From Neckera pumila (Eukaryota; Streptophyta; Bryopsida; Hypnales; Neckeraceae): a stretch of DNA of 64,000 nt. The notes under the pieces were generated by a model. That model was not told the origin of the DNA. It made no database searches and worked only from the letters and a program-made list of their open reading frames with translations. The translations under genes and the position numbers were made by a program. Shown piece by piece: positions 23,448 through 34,971 of the stretch (the first letter of the stretch is position 1; each line of letters opens with the position of its first letter). The stretch covers positions 23,619,823 to 23,683,822 of the forward strand of contig OZ018408.1 of assembly GCA_963969595.1 (NCBI GenBank). The letters run 5' to 3'.

Positions 23448-24681
23448 AATATATATGGATATACCCCAAGGTTTAACAGCCCAAAACCAACAGGTTTGTA
23501 AATTAAATCGTTCTATCTATGGTCTCAAACAATCCAATCGTATGTGGTACATCCGTATTGATACCTATCTTATTCAAATTGGTTTCATCAGATCCTCAGC
23601 CGATCCCAATGTCTATATTTATTCAACCACCCATGCCTTTCTCATTCTAGCTATCTATGTGGATGACACTATCCTTGCTTCAAACAGTCTCCAATTACTC
23701 CATTATATTAAAACTATTCTTAACACTGAATTTGAAATGTCTGATCTTGGTGAAATTCACGATTGCTTAGGACTAGAAATTATTAGAAATCGACCGGCAG
23801 GCTATATCCGAATAACCCAAGAACGTTATTTACAACAAAAATTGGAGGAATTTCACTTTCAAATGTGTAGTCCAATCAGCACACCTATGGATATATCACT
23901 TAAACTTAGTATTCAAGATTCTCCTACTACTGATGATGAAAAACAAGACATGGCTAATATCCCCTATAAGGAGGCCACTGGCTCCTTTACCTGGGCAATG
24001 ATTAATACTCGCCCTGACTTGGCATATTCAGTGGGAGTCATTTCTCAGTTTATGGCTAATCCTGGAAAATTACATTGGCAAGCCATTAAAAGAATTTTTC
24101 GATATATTCAAGGCACATTAAATTATTACATTCAATATACAAAAACAACTTCTCCACAACCACTTTTAGGTTATAGTGATGCTGATTGGGGGGGACAACC
24201 AGACACAAGACGATCAACCTCAGGATTCTGTTTTCTTTTAAGTGGTGGTGCCATTAGTTGGTCAAGTTCAAAACAAAAATCTGTTGCCTTATCTAGTACG
24301 GAAGCTGAATATATGGCATTAACAAAATGTACAACAGAAGCTATTTGGCTTCGTAGACTTTTGACTGATTTAAAGTTTGCAATCAAAATACCAACAACTC
24401 CATTTTGTGACAACCAAAGTGCTATAGCTATGTTAGATACTAATAAGTTTCACAACTGTACAAAACACATAGATATACAATATCACTTTGTACGAGAACA
24501 ATTATCTTTACAACAAGTTAAAATACAATATTGTTCAACAAAGGACATGGTGGCCGATATTATGACAAAAGCCTTAGGACGAGATAAACACTTCTACTTG
24601 TTACATCAACTAGGCATATTTGGAGGAGACAATATCTCTATCCTAAGTGGGAGCGAATCTATTATAGAATCTAAGTCCTAA
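23419..24681 (+). pseudogene. Copia reverse transcriptase (partial) and RNase H
   Basis: An open frame of 420 codons whose first codons come from the inverted LTR. It joins the RT palm at EEIYMDIPQG and keeps LNRSIYGLKQ, the catalytic YVDD (residues 80-83), the LGLEI region, and the RNase H motifs SDADWGG, SSTEAEYMAL and CDNQSAI, ending just before the polypurine tract. About the first third of RT is missing, so activity is unlikely even though the frame is intact. Listed as a mobile-element remnant. Confidence 0.9.
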
Positions 24682-24688
24682 GTGGGAG

Positions 24689-24859
24689 TGTCAAATAGGA
24701 CTCTGAGTTAGATGTATTAGATCTAGTTCTTAGATTCAATAGAATGAAGGGATGTGACTCTTCATTTAAAGAGTATTTATAAACCATTGTATTGTCACTC
24801 TATTATTCTCTTCCATATTAATATATTTTATATTCCATAGAAAACTCTTCTACTTCTCA
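24689..24859 (+). repeat. 3' LTR of the Copia element
   Basis: 171 bp, preceded by the purine-rich agtgggag tract, followed by the tggga flank. Confidence 0.92.
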
Positions 24860-25230
24860 TGGGAGGATATGATTTTTTGGGTTAGATGGTAGATGATGTC
24901 CAAATTTTGTCAATTTTTCCCAGCCCTTAATTTTTCAAAATATGCTTCTAAAGTGACCACTTTTTGTCCTACCCAAGATTCATCAAACATAAAATCAAAG
25001 CTATCAAACCGTATGATCTTCAATCTAGGGCTGAAAATTCTCAAACTAAATCTTCAATATTGTTACACATCATATTTCCTTGAAAATCTTATAGTTACAA
25101 TTTGCAAATCATCATCCCCTAATCAAGGACGGATGGAGTATTTTTTTCATTCTAAAAGGGTCCAAAATTTCAGATCTTGACCATAGATTCTTAACAGTTA
25201 ACCACAGGAAAAGATCATTAAGATAGAACT

Positions 25231-25626
25231 ACCTAAGGTAGAGGCATCCATTGTTGATCTAGACTCATTCCCAATTTGTAGGGGGTACTATTTCCAATCT
25301 TAGCTGCAATCTAAGTTTGGAATGTGTTTTCCAAGGTAGGGACTAATAAAGCTATAACACATGTTCCAAAGTAGTGAGTGAAAAAGCAGTTCTTGATAGA
25401 TCAGAATTGGAAAAGTCTAGAGATTGGCAATTGGTCCGGAGTACTTTTTGGCTCCCAAAATTCACAGTAATTTCAACTTTGGGAATAAAATTATGAAAAA
25501 ACTTCAATCCCCATATTTCCTATCTTTCTACAATCATGCTAAAAATTAGCTTTGTGACAAACTATTTATGACATGTTGGAAAATCCCTTAAAAGATCAAC
25601 AATAGGTGCCTCTACCTTATTAAGGT
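25231..25626. mobile_element. MITE with AAGGTAGAGGCA ends
   Basis: The left acctaaggtagaggcatcca and the right taggtgcctctacctta are inverted copies continuing into ttgttgatct/agatcaacaa, about 30 bp of end similarity. The interior is AT-rich and non-coding and resembles parts of 19760-20010. Confidence 0.5.
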
Positions 25627-25845
25627 CAAAAGATCCATGATGGGTACTAAGGGAATGACCCCATTATGAGTTTTTTTCAATAAATGAGATTTGGGCCGCA
25701 ATCAATGTATTAGGTGACAATAATGGAGTGATTAATGATCTCATTAGGAACTTCTAGCTTTTCAATGTAAATTCATTGTAGAAAGTGACTTTATTTAGGC
25801 CTTCCATATTAGGAAATATTGTGATTGCTTCAGGTGAGTAAAATG

Positions 25846-26107
25846 GATTGAGCTTATAGTTGTATGACGAGCCTCTTGCGGAGGTAAAGCCCAGGGTGAA
25901 TGTAAAAAAAAAGAGCCCCTATTTTGTGCCGTCTTTTATCAATTGTTAACACCTCTCCTAGCTAATTTGGGGCCACTGATTGCAAATATGAACCCAAAAT
26001 TTGCAAAAGAATTCATGTGTAGCAAATAAAATGTTTCTCCATGGTAAAACGGGAGGGGGGGGGGATGGCCTCCGCAAGAGGCTCATTATACAACTATAAG
26101 CTCAAAC
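25846..26107. mobile_element. MULE-type MITE with 9-bp target duplication
   Basis: Inverted ends of about 38 bp (gagcttatagttgtat...gcctcttgcggagg) match with only a few mismatches. Both sides are flanked by AGTAAAATG (25837-25845 and 26108-26116). A 9-bp duplication with long inverted ends is the mark of Mutator-like elements. The 262-bp element has no transposase and includes a G-run near 26050. Confidence 0.75.
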
Positions 26108-26407
26108 AGTAAAATGAGTTTCCTATCTTTATGTTTATTCTTTCTTCATCCACATGCAAATAGGGATTAGGAAGAATTGGTGGGAAATTGGGGATGCTCC
26201 TCAACTCATAGTCTATTGGGGAACAGTTGAACGCCAAGCCAGGCCAAAGGTTTCTTTTCATCATACCAGTTCGCCCTCTGTCACACCGATCATTACGAGT
26301 TTTCTTGTAGGATTAAATGGAAAGCAGAGTGCTCTGCAAGCACCAACTCCACATCTAGACTCAAGTTCCTTTAAGGCTTCCGTCGTTCCCCAATCCCCAA
26401 TTTGCAC

Positions 26408-27365
26408 CTTTTTTTTTATACAAATAAATGGAACCCTTTACTGCAAGAAGTAAAATACAAGGGCTCAGCTGCAAGTGGCCTGGGCACGACAATCAAAGCA
26501 AAAAAATAGAAAAGACATAAAAAGGGAAAAAATGCGCATCGGGCGCAACGGGGAGTGGCATGAGCCGCACCACACGACGCATGGTGCCTAAGGGGGTTGG
26601 AAGACAAATCCAGCCCTTAGGTCGGAGAGTGCCCACCAAGGGTTGTCGTCCACCATCGTAGCCACCACATCATTGTAGCATCAACGTTTCTCAAACCGGG
26701 TCCTAATAATCACTGCAGAGTCCCATTTCTTTGCAATAGTCCTACAAGCTTTACCCACTCCAAACGCCCGTAGTCTGTGAAACCAAGCCAAATTTGTTGC
26801 AATTGTTTTACTAGCCTCCATAAAACCCCGTTGAAGGCTGAATCATTCCGTTCAATCCATATCGTCCAAAGGATAACCGTCCTTAGGGCTGCCCACATGC
26901 TGCTGACCTCATTAAATTTATGAGGAATTCTGTCAGAGAAGATGCCCTGTTTCCATGTCAACGGTCGCCATGGGCCATGAGCCTGCTTTGAGGTACGTAG
27001 CATGTTAATTATATGAATACCCCATTGCCATGCTTGCTGAGAAGGACACTCCCAAAATGTGTGAAGGGCTGATTCATTCATATGTCTTGGGCACACCGGA
27101 CACCTGTGTCAATTCCTTGTTGAATTCTCCTACGCCAAGCATTGAACGCCACTGCACGATGCCATACAAGCCACAGTAGTCCGCCTTCTTTTGGAACACG
27201 AAATTTGGTCCACACTGATTGCCACCGCAGACTGTATGTAAATGGTAGTATTCCTTGCCACTTTCTTGCAATAACATCTGGGATCACGTGTTTCTCACGA
27301 AGCATCTCTCGGCCTCTCTGTGCGCTAATTGCAACTTTCTCTGTTAACCTTTCAATTGCATTCAT
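26408..27365 (-). mobile_element. 3'-end fragment of a LINE (non-LTR) retrotransposon
   Basis: On the minus strand two overlapping frames (27365-27078, then 27096-26710) encode the C-terminal zf-RVT region of plant LINE reverse transcriptases: a tryptophan-rich stretch with WQSVWTKF and LLWLVWHRAV, then the zinc-knuckle-like CPRHMNESALHTFWECP and the AWQWG block. A frameshift near 27090 separates the two halves. A T-run at 26408-26417 would be the poly-A tail of this strand. The RT core and endonuclease are absent: a dead, 5'-truncated copy. Confidence 0.7.
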
Positions 27366-27745
27366 GAATTTGGAAGCTAGCGACGTCGTTCACGAATTGC
27401 TCGGACGACATAACTTAGGTCAAGCTTTGACAAATTGTTCTTGAGTTCGTGACGACACTGACTATATTATTATGCCCAGGAAAAGCTCTGTTCCGTCGGC
27501 CCCGGCATCGCATTGCACGAACCAACCACGAAGTCACTGCAACTTGCTATTCCAAATCGAAAATTCATTATTAGCAACAAAGGAAAGTGAGGGTGAGAGC
27601 AAACCTCGTTTGAAGATCGGACTGAAGTCAACAAGAGAACTGAGATCTGATCAGTATGGGTTAGCTGCGGAATTCGGGAGACAGTTGTGGCAATCCTTAA
27701 GTTCAAATTTCCAGCTTGGAAAGGCTGGTCTTCTTGGATTCGGAC

Positions 27746-28081
27746 CTACAACAACTGTATCCCAAGAGCTAGATTAGCGGCATCATTTTCTTCGCCCAGG
27801 GACGCCGAGCACTTCATAAATATAAAGAAGGGTGGTGCGTGTCTGGATGTTTCTGGAGGGGGACGGGTGAGCAGGAGGCTCCTCTGGCCAGGGAGAGAAA
27901 ACATGCTAAAGAATAATTTCTGATCCGGCTGCGCGCTCCCGCGTTGTGTCCAAGCACGAACCAGTAGGATGCTGGAATGTTGCTTTGCAAAAATAATGCA
28001 TTCAGCATTCCACTTGAGCTTTTGGATCAGTTCGTCAGGTAGATTGCGCACCCGTAGCTGTTGGTGCACTCTCTCCATCAC
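27746..28081 (-). CDS. Hypothetical ORF with a ribbon-helix-helix-like N-terminus
   Basis: A 111-codon frame starts with two Met codons and has VRNLPDELIQKLKWNAE at residues 11-27. That resembles the strand and first helix of FitA/Arc-type ribbon-helix-helix proteins (xVRNLPDEvhxxLkxxA). The rest is rich in Ser, Pro and Arg and shows no domain. It sits about 250 bp upstream of the peroxidase start on the opposite strand, so it may also be a chance frame in a promoter. Confidence 0.2.
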   Translation of the reverse strand: MMERVHQQLRVRNLPDELIQKLKWNAECIIFAKQHSSILLVRAWTQRGSAQPDQKLFFSMFSLPGQRSLLLTRPPPETSRHAPPFFIFMKCSASLGEENDAANLALGIQLL

Positions 28082-28327
28082 AAAAGTGTATCACGGTATT
28101 CAACTCTCCGCCATTGCTATGATTTTGACGTTCTGGTTTGCGACCGAACCTCGTAGCTCCATTTCGCTTGATTAGACTGTCGATGGCTCAGAAGTGGGGG
28201 TCCGAATATGCCTCATCCTGATTCGTGAATGGAGTCACGCATTGCCAATCTCAGGAGCTCCAACTGTTACGCTGGCCTGGGGATTGACCAAAGTCAATCA
28301 GGTCGGACCTCTCACAAGCGTTTGGAC

Positions 28328-30013
28328 ATGATGAAAAGCGACAGGCTGCACTGGAACTTGTGCGCGATAGTGATGATACTGTTGCTGACTGCGAGCTTGT
28401 TTAATGGAGTAGCCGACGCAGCGGCTTCGCCTCCCACGCTAAAACTCAGATTTGGCCACTATGGCAGCACGGTGTGCAAGAACGTGGAGTCGGTTGTGAG
28501 AGCCGAAGTGTTGAAAAAATCCCAGCAGGATTTCACCATCATATCCGCCTTGCTCCGCATTTTCTTCCACGACTGCTTTGCTGATGTAAGCGCATTCCTT
28601 CGATTACTAACTTGAATGTGCACTCCTCAATGCGGTAGACCAATATCCACAGAACCTCTAAGGGAATCACACGAAAAACACAGCTGAATATAATTTCTGC
28701 TATTAGACTGACCAAAGATTTATTGATTCATGCAAGTGGATTCTAGTACACCGAAATATGTCTTACTTGGATAGTCAGGTATACAAAAGTAACCAGGGTT
28801 CTAAGTTTCGTCGTGCCGGATTTTAGGGTGTTACATTTACGTATGTGTAGAAATTAGGTGCCTCGGGCTTAGAGCTTCGGCTTCTTTTGCGCTTACTCTT
28901 CCTTGTTATTTGAAAACGCAGCATCAATGTGACGCCTCCCTCCTGATCAAGAAGATGCCATCGGGCGCAAAGACGGAGCTCGACGCGGGCACCAACGAAG
29001 GCATTCGAGGCTTAGACTTCATCGATTTCCTCAAGAAGAAAGTGCTGGCTTCATGCGGTGGCGCGAATTTGGTTTCCTGTGCCGACATCATCGCCCTCGC
29101 AACTCGCGACGCCGTCGCCATTGTATGTCTCTCGAATCCTTATTCGTCAATCCCTTCCAACAGAAAATTTTCAAGGCTGGCAGCTATTTGCACTTCTACA
29201 CGGGAAAATGGAATTTTCTTGCTTTCCGACTTGTAATTCAGCAACAATTTGATCGTTTTTTAAAACCGTTTTCCGATCCTTGTATGTGAACTTACAGCTT
29301 AAGAACGGAGTCTTTTAGACATAATCGAAAGTATCGCAATGTAAGACCGCTATCTAAACATTAAGAACGAGAACACTATGTTTTCTTCGTAACGGAGGTT
29401 TGCAGCGACTAACGATTCACGGAAATTTAAATGTCAGGCGAGTGGTCGTGTTCCTTACGCCATTCCCACGGGTCGCCTCGACGGCAAACTCTCAGCGCAA
29501 GCGAACGCGAACTCCTTACCAGGCTCGCGAAACTCCATCGCCTCCCTCGTCACCCGGTTCCAAACCGCGGGATTCTCCGCGGAAGAGACGGTAATCCTCA
29601 GCGGCGCGCACTCCATCGGCCAATCGAGGTGCAATTTCTTCAACGACCGGCTCTACAAATTCTCCATCACGAAGAAACCCGATCCCACCATGAGCGTGGC
29701 GCTTGCGGATCAGCTCCGGAAGGTTTGCTCCAACTCAACCGCGGACAACAACCGCGTGTTCCTTGACCAGGGCACGTCTGTGAAGCTTGATAAAAGCTAT
29801 TTCACGCAGATCACGAAAAGCAGGGGAGTACTGCAATCGGATCAAAACCTGCTGGTGAGTACGTTGACGAAAGGGTTCGTGAACCAATTCGCTGCTGGGA
29901 CGGAGGACGCCTTCGGGAAGAAGTTCGAGGCGGCCATGGTGCGCCTTGGGAGCCTGGGGAACCTCACGGGCTCCAGTGGTAACATTCGGAGAGTGTGTTC
30001 TGTGCTGAATTAG
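28328..30013 (+). CDS. Class III secretory peroxidase
   Basis: Three exons (28328-28585, 28922-29122, 29438-30013) encode 344 residues. These enzymes are secreted haem peroxidases that oxidise phenolics with H2O2 in the cell wall or vacuole. Residues 1-32 are a signal peptide with a LCAIVMILLL core. Distal Arg77 and His81 lie in LLRIFFHDCF and the proximal haem ligand His211 in SGAHSIGQSRC. The family's eight cysteines are all present (50, 83, 89, two around SCGGANLVSC, then SRC, KVCSN and RRVC). Intron 1 falls between HDCFAD and HQCDAS, which leaves one residue more than the usual HDCFVxGCDAS loop. Intron 2 falls after RDAV; the usual GGP there reads ASGR. An in-frame upstream ATG at 28229 would add 33 residues ahead of the signal peptide and is less likely. 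Confidence 0.93.
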
Positions 30014-31069
30014 GTCGAATTAGTGAGGGATTAGTGAGATGTGATCTTGTTAAAGGGGGCTTTCATTGTGCAATTCAACCAAGGAATTGATCTCTTATTA
30101 CATTATTCTATCCCTTGGTCTAGTTGCACTTGTCACATTAATTGTCACATGACATATTGTGATTGGAGTATAGGAAGTTTGAAAGTCATAATTCCATCTT
30201 CCTAACATTCTTTGGTGAAAAGTGTGTATCTCAAAGATTCAATAGTCTTGGTTTAGTTTAGAAGAGAGTCCCAACCACGTGTATGGTAGGGACTTGAACC
30301 TTTCCAGAAGTCTCGTATAACACCCACTTGAAATGATTAGTTATTAGCTATTTTTTGTGTCATAGAATCATTTGTCATGAAGAGACACTTATATAGGAAT
30401 TCTTCCTTAGATCTATGTGACTTTAATTAGAACTACCCCAAGAGTGGATAGAATTTCTTATTGAACTTTAGGTCATAGTTATTCTTTGATATAGAGTTAG
30501 ATTGTACTAGGGTACCCTTTGGGAACATTTCCATTAATGGGTGCTTGCATTCATTTCTAAAGAAATAAAGATATAACTTGAAAACAGACATCAACTCCTT
30601 TAGGGTTGTCCAAAATCAGCTGCGTTAGAGGTAATAAAACATGCAAAAACCCAGAATCTCATTTGGATGTAGGTCTAATAGCGGCCTTTAGTAGTTGTTG
30701 ATACTTCATCCAAAGTCCAAACACAGGTTGGGGAAGGTAAGATTCTTTTAATTAAAGTGGAAGACTTCGGTTGGTATATTAATAGAGCATTCACATCATT
30801 TCCTTCAGGATTACTTAGGGTGGTTGCATGACTGAGTGTTGTTCATGCATTCTTGGAGTTCAATAATCTACTTTGTAGGTTAACTTTTTTAGTAGATGAA
30901 TAAACTTACTTACAAGCTCATGAAGAGTATAGTTTAGAAGATTTGTCATTGTACTGCATCTGCATCAATTTTGTTGCATTACTGGAACTTAAATTGTTCT
31001 AGAATGCTGATCATGAGTCCTTGAGAATGCACAACAATTAAAATTTGACAGTTTTGAATTTTTTTTGGA
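30014..31069. other. Peroxidase 3' region and spacer
   Basis: Untranslated 3' sequence followed by AT-rich spacer. I see no gene, no clear inverted repeat and no tRNA. Confidence 0.35.
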
Positions 31070-31400
31070 TATCCAAAGCTTTGCAACTTTATGTGTAAGA
31101 AATTCTTTGTGATAATCCATTGGTATTGCTTTTGAGACCAACTATAGCATGCTTATTTTGTTAACCAACTAATTTTATTTTCTAGACCTGAAATACTAGT
31201 GGTGTGACTAGTTTTTCAAACAGTATTTTAAGAACTATAAACAGTAAAGAGGCTACAGATTTGCGTAACACTAATTGTTTGTCATTAGATATAGTAAATA
31301 TTTCAACTCTGCGGTACCAATATTTTAAATATATTGCAAATAGTTATCTTTTATAAATCAGTGTGACACGCACTAAAAAGATAAATAGTGTACCTTATGG
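31070..31400 (+). repeat. Dispersed repeat, unoccupied copy
   Basis: This segment (from gcaactttatgtgtaagaaa through cagtgtgacacgcactaaaa) is also found at 34500-35515, where two MITEs interrupt it. This copy is continuous and serves as the pre-insertion reference. Confidence 0.75.
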
Positions 31401-31599
31401 AAATCTGGCAGCCTTAGAATGGCAATAGTGGAGCCTCTCCACTTCAATCCCGATTTTAAGAGCCCCTTAGCTTTTGAAAGCCTAAATTCTAGACCATTAA
31501 AAAAATTAAATCCTCCAAAAGGCCGCTAAGGAGTTGATTTATGGGACCCCGTTGGTGCAATTTCAGAATGAATAATTTTTATTTTATTTTTTAATTTTT

Positions 31600-31735
31600 T
31601 TTTGAAAAAATTATTAAATGAATAAAAATTATAAAATAAATAAAAATTATTGAATAAATAAAAATTATTAAATAAATAAAAACTATTAAATAAATAAAAA
31701 TTATTAAATAAATAAAAACATATTAAATAAATAGA
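31600..31735. repeat. AT-rich minisatellite, about 18-bp unit
   Basis: Roughly seven imperfect units of aaataaataaaaattatt. It is followed by ctgacatggcac...gtgccacatcaac, the paired motif of MITE family II, so the array is probably the expanded AT core of a member of that family spanning about 31400-31870. Confidence 0.7.
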
Positions 31736-33374
31736 ATCTGACATGGCACTATTAGTGCCACATCAACATCCAATTTTATAAAAAAAAAAAAATATTTTGA
31801 TTTTTTTCCATAATTGCATTGGGTGAGTGCAGAACTCGCGGCCTTCTAGAGGGCTGAAATTTTTCCGAATGCCTCCTTGCAATCCCATCAACTCCCACTT
31901 TGAAGCTCGCACCTTGCACAGCAAGCCCTTTTCTATCGGTTTAGAGTTTGCAATATAGAGGCGCTTGCACCATACACTTGTAGGCAGAGTTTTTGGCAAG
32001 CTCATGGAATTTCAACTATAGAGCACCAACATTTTTACACCGCTGAACTTGGGTTGAGGGTCTAGGGAAGCACTTGATTTTCCTAGCAATCACACATCTA
32101 TAAATGCATTGCTTATCTTGACATTGTTTGGATTAAGGTTGTTAATTGTGCATTCATTGGTTGATTGTCTTCTTTATGAGTTATTGGTGTTGATTCTCTT
32201 GGACGAAGTCTTTATCTTACGGTGCAATGCCTTTGTATTTTGATGATGTTTGCAAATAGCATATGAGTTACAGAGTGTAATTGAAAGTTACAAAGTGTAA
32301 TTGAATTTGATCAAACTTAAGGGATTCCAAGAGATTGGTCCCTTCATCGACATCAACGTGGAGGCTGGGTTCTCGAAAGCCTTTACGTTCAACCCCTCAC
32401 TTGCTTGAATTTTGGCTAGTGCACACATGCAACAAGATCATTTTTTTGACAAAGTTCGTTATTTCAAGATGAGGCTTGTTTGTTCCAATCTCAGATTTTT
32501 AACTTTGATATTACTTTGACTTCTAAGACTAAGTTTTCTTGTTGAGGTTTTGAATATTGCAAGGAAGTTTTTGTTAAATGGATTTGTTTCTAGAAATTGT
32601 GTAGGATCGTACAGATTTCTTACTTGATCAGTACATTCTGATCAGTGAGCAAAGTAAATCCAACCCGAATATGAACATATGCTTATTTCTTTAGCCTAGC
32701 TCGCTTGTTCATATACTCATTTAATAAGCTTTGAGTTCATTTGCTTCATCAACCTTAAATCATTTGTCCCAATCACCAAACAAGCCGAAAATCACATGTC
32801 CTGATCACCAATTCTTTTTTTGTAAATTTTATCTTGATATTAGTAAAGTGAATCTGTTACTAAATCATATAGAATTTTGTTTTGGGGAATGTTTTGTGGT
32901 TAATTCTTTTAACACTTGAATTTGAACATATCTTAGATCTTCAGTTGGATTTGGTCATGCTCTTAAAAAGTTTAGCATGGACTTGATTGCACTGATTTAG
33001 TAATAATATGTAAATTGAAATTTGAATTTTCATTAGGTAGGTCTAATGCACACATTTTTTGGGAGATGGCTTCTTTATTCATGTCATTTTGTTACTACTT
33101 GTATGATGTAAAATTTTCTTTCTTCTCTTAATCTAAAGTGTAATTACATTTAACTAATACCTTTTAATGAATGTCTTCAAGAAAGTGACGAAGGTTTGAC
33201 AATTGTAGAAGATAATCCAATTTAGCAAGAGATTCTGATGCATCCGGTGATTGTTTGTTGTAAATGAGCTTCATTATCATGACCATTAATTTATCATGAT
33301 TTATCATGACCATTGAATCTTGCCACTTTTCTTCTTCTAATTCATGCTTTCATGACATTGTAACTGTGTAGGAT

Positions 33375-33656
33375 ATGGATACTTCAAGGGAGGTGGACTC
33401 AAGAAAGGCTCCTAGGAATGAAATTGCCATTCAAGTGACTGAGAACAAGCTAGATAAAGGAGGCCCAATCGAAGTGGAGATGATTGATGTTGAATTGAAG
33501 ATGAATGAAGATGAGTTGTGGCAAATCCAGAAAACCAACTCAAACTATTGCATTGACTCAATGAAGATCAGGCCAGAAGCACAATTTTTCATAAGCTTGT
33601 TTACATGCCTTTGGGTCAACCAGTTCTTAGATTTGACATCTAAAAGTTGGAAGTAG
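33375..33656 (+). CDS. Hypothetical short ORF or orphan exon
   Basis: A 93-codon frame starts three bases after an acceptor-like gtgtag. It encodes a charged, soluble N-terminal half (MDTSREVDSRKAPRNE..., many Glu and Lys) and a hydrophobic tail. No family is recognised. It lies in a repeat-rich spacer, so a gene remnant or captured exon is as likely as a working gene. Confidence 0.2.
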   Translation: MDTSREVDSRKAPRNEIAIQVTENKLDKGGPIEVEMIDVELKMNEDELWQIQKTNSNYCIDSMKIRPEAQFFISLFTCLWVNQFLDLTSKSWK

Positions 33657-33966
33657 AATTCATAGGTGGATATCAGGACGGAGTCTTTGTTTTTTTTGTG
33701 TCTGTCACTAACGAAAATGGAGAGAAAAAATGGTGATGGAAATTTTCAGCAAATTTTCAGCAAATTTTGAAGAGAAATTGAAGAGAAATTGTCAGCAAAT
33801 TCAGACTTGCATTACCTCAAAGGTTTAATGCTTCATATTTGTGATGGCAATCATAGGCTCAAAGCTTGGTCAAGCTACATTGATCAACATCATAAAAATA
33901 AAAATGATTGGCACATGACCGTTGATTGCATCTGCTTAGACATATGTGGGAAGATCAACGTGTTAC

Positions 33967-34195
33967 TTAACCCTGAAGCGCTCCGATGTCCATATTTTGG
34001 ACGACGAACAGAGGGCTTTGAAGCACTACTTCATCCAACTAACTTCTCATTCATCCAATTTAATACTTGAGTCTAGAAAAGACAACCTTCCTTAATGACC
34101 AAATTCATGAAATTTTAGTAAATGATAATTCTGAACAAAGATATAAACGAAAATGTGCAAAAATTTAGAAAAGGATTGAGGCGTTTAAGGGTTAA
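33967..34195. mobile_element. piggyBac-like miniature element D (TTAA ... TTAA)
   Basis: It is bounded by TTAACCCTGAAGCGCTCCGAT on the left and ...GAGGCGTTTAAGGGTTAA on the right. The inner ends are inverted at about 12 of 18 positions. It is 229 bp and non-coding, a smaller relative of elements A and B. Confidence 0.5.
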
Positions 34196-34657
34196 CGCCA
34201 TGCACAATATCAATAAGTATGAACATTCTTCACTTTCATCATTTTCTCTTTTTGTTTTTGATTTTCAGTTTTCTTTATTGCTTGCCTGGTATTAATGTTT
34301 GAGTTTGTGGTATTAGGTCTACACTCGATTTGCAAAGCAGCACAATCTTCAACCCCAAAAAGGACTTCTTTTTATCCATATATGTTGAAGAAATGGCCCA
34401 AGCATTTTTTCACTACTTCACCTTCTCATTATCCTCATGCACGTGATTCTAGAGTATTAAAAAAATTCAATGTCTTAGCTTCAGAAGATTAATTTTAATG
34501 ATAGCTTTGGAACTTTTTGTGTAAGGAAATTCTCTTTGATAGTCCATTGGTTCAGTACTGCATCTATGACCAAGTGTAGCATGCTGATTTTGTTAACCAA
34601 CTAATTTTACATTCTAGACCTAAAATACTAGAGAGGTGACCATTTTCTAAAACAATA

Positions 34658-34909
34658 CATTAGATGACATTTGAAGGCCGTTTTAGGCCCGTTCCCAATA
34701 TTGACCCGATTCTGCACACAGTCAGTACAGGCTATCAAAATTATTTTTCCTTCCCAAATCTCATTTCAAGCAATTTTTTAAATTTTTTTTTATCAAAAAT
34801 GACGTGGCACGGTGTCAGCCACATCAACCAGCTATTTCCCTTGCGTTCCCGCAGTCTGGGAACGTTGGGGAACTCGCAGTCACTTAGAGGCCTCAAATGT
34901 CATCTAATA
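34658..34909. mobile_element. MITE family II, copy d
   Basis: The ends CATTAGATGACATTTGAAGG and CCTCAAATGTCATCTAAT are inverted copies. The interior has atgacgtggcac and ccacatcaaccagct (reverse of the family signature). The unoccupied relative at 31070-31400 shows the flanks joined as cagtattttaagaact. Confidence 0.7.
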
Positions 34910-34971
34910 TCTCAAGAACTATGGACAGTAGAGAGGCTACATATTTACATAACACTAATTGTATGTTGTTA

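Larger units (their letters stand above)
22364..24859 (+). mobile_element. Rearranged non-autonomous Ty1/Copia LTR retrotransposon
   Basis: Two 171-bp LTRs (22364-22534 and 24689-24859), starting TGTCAAATAGG and ending CTTCTCA, differ at only two bases, so insertion was recent. Flanks are tgggg and tggga, a likely 5-bp target duplication with one change. A primer-binding site complementary to initiator tRNA-Met follows the left LTR; a purine-rich agtgggag precedes the right LTR. The interior is only 2.15 kb: a short gag frame, an inverted LTR fragment, then the RT palm and RNase H. Most of gag plus protease, integrase and the N-terminal RT are missing, so the element cannot be autonomous. Confidence 0.93.

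Noticed and set aside
25120..25150. Stowaway-like end (ggacggatggagta)
   Set aside because: No matching inverted partner was found within a few hundred bases, so no element could be delimited.
31600..31735. CRISPR-like regular repeats
   Set aside because: Units are contiguous without unique spacers, AT-only, in a plant nuclear context.
31526..31744. Minus-strand ORF with YLFNNF repeats
   Set aside because: Translation of the AT-rich minisatellite.
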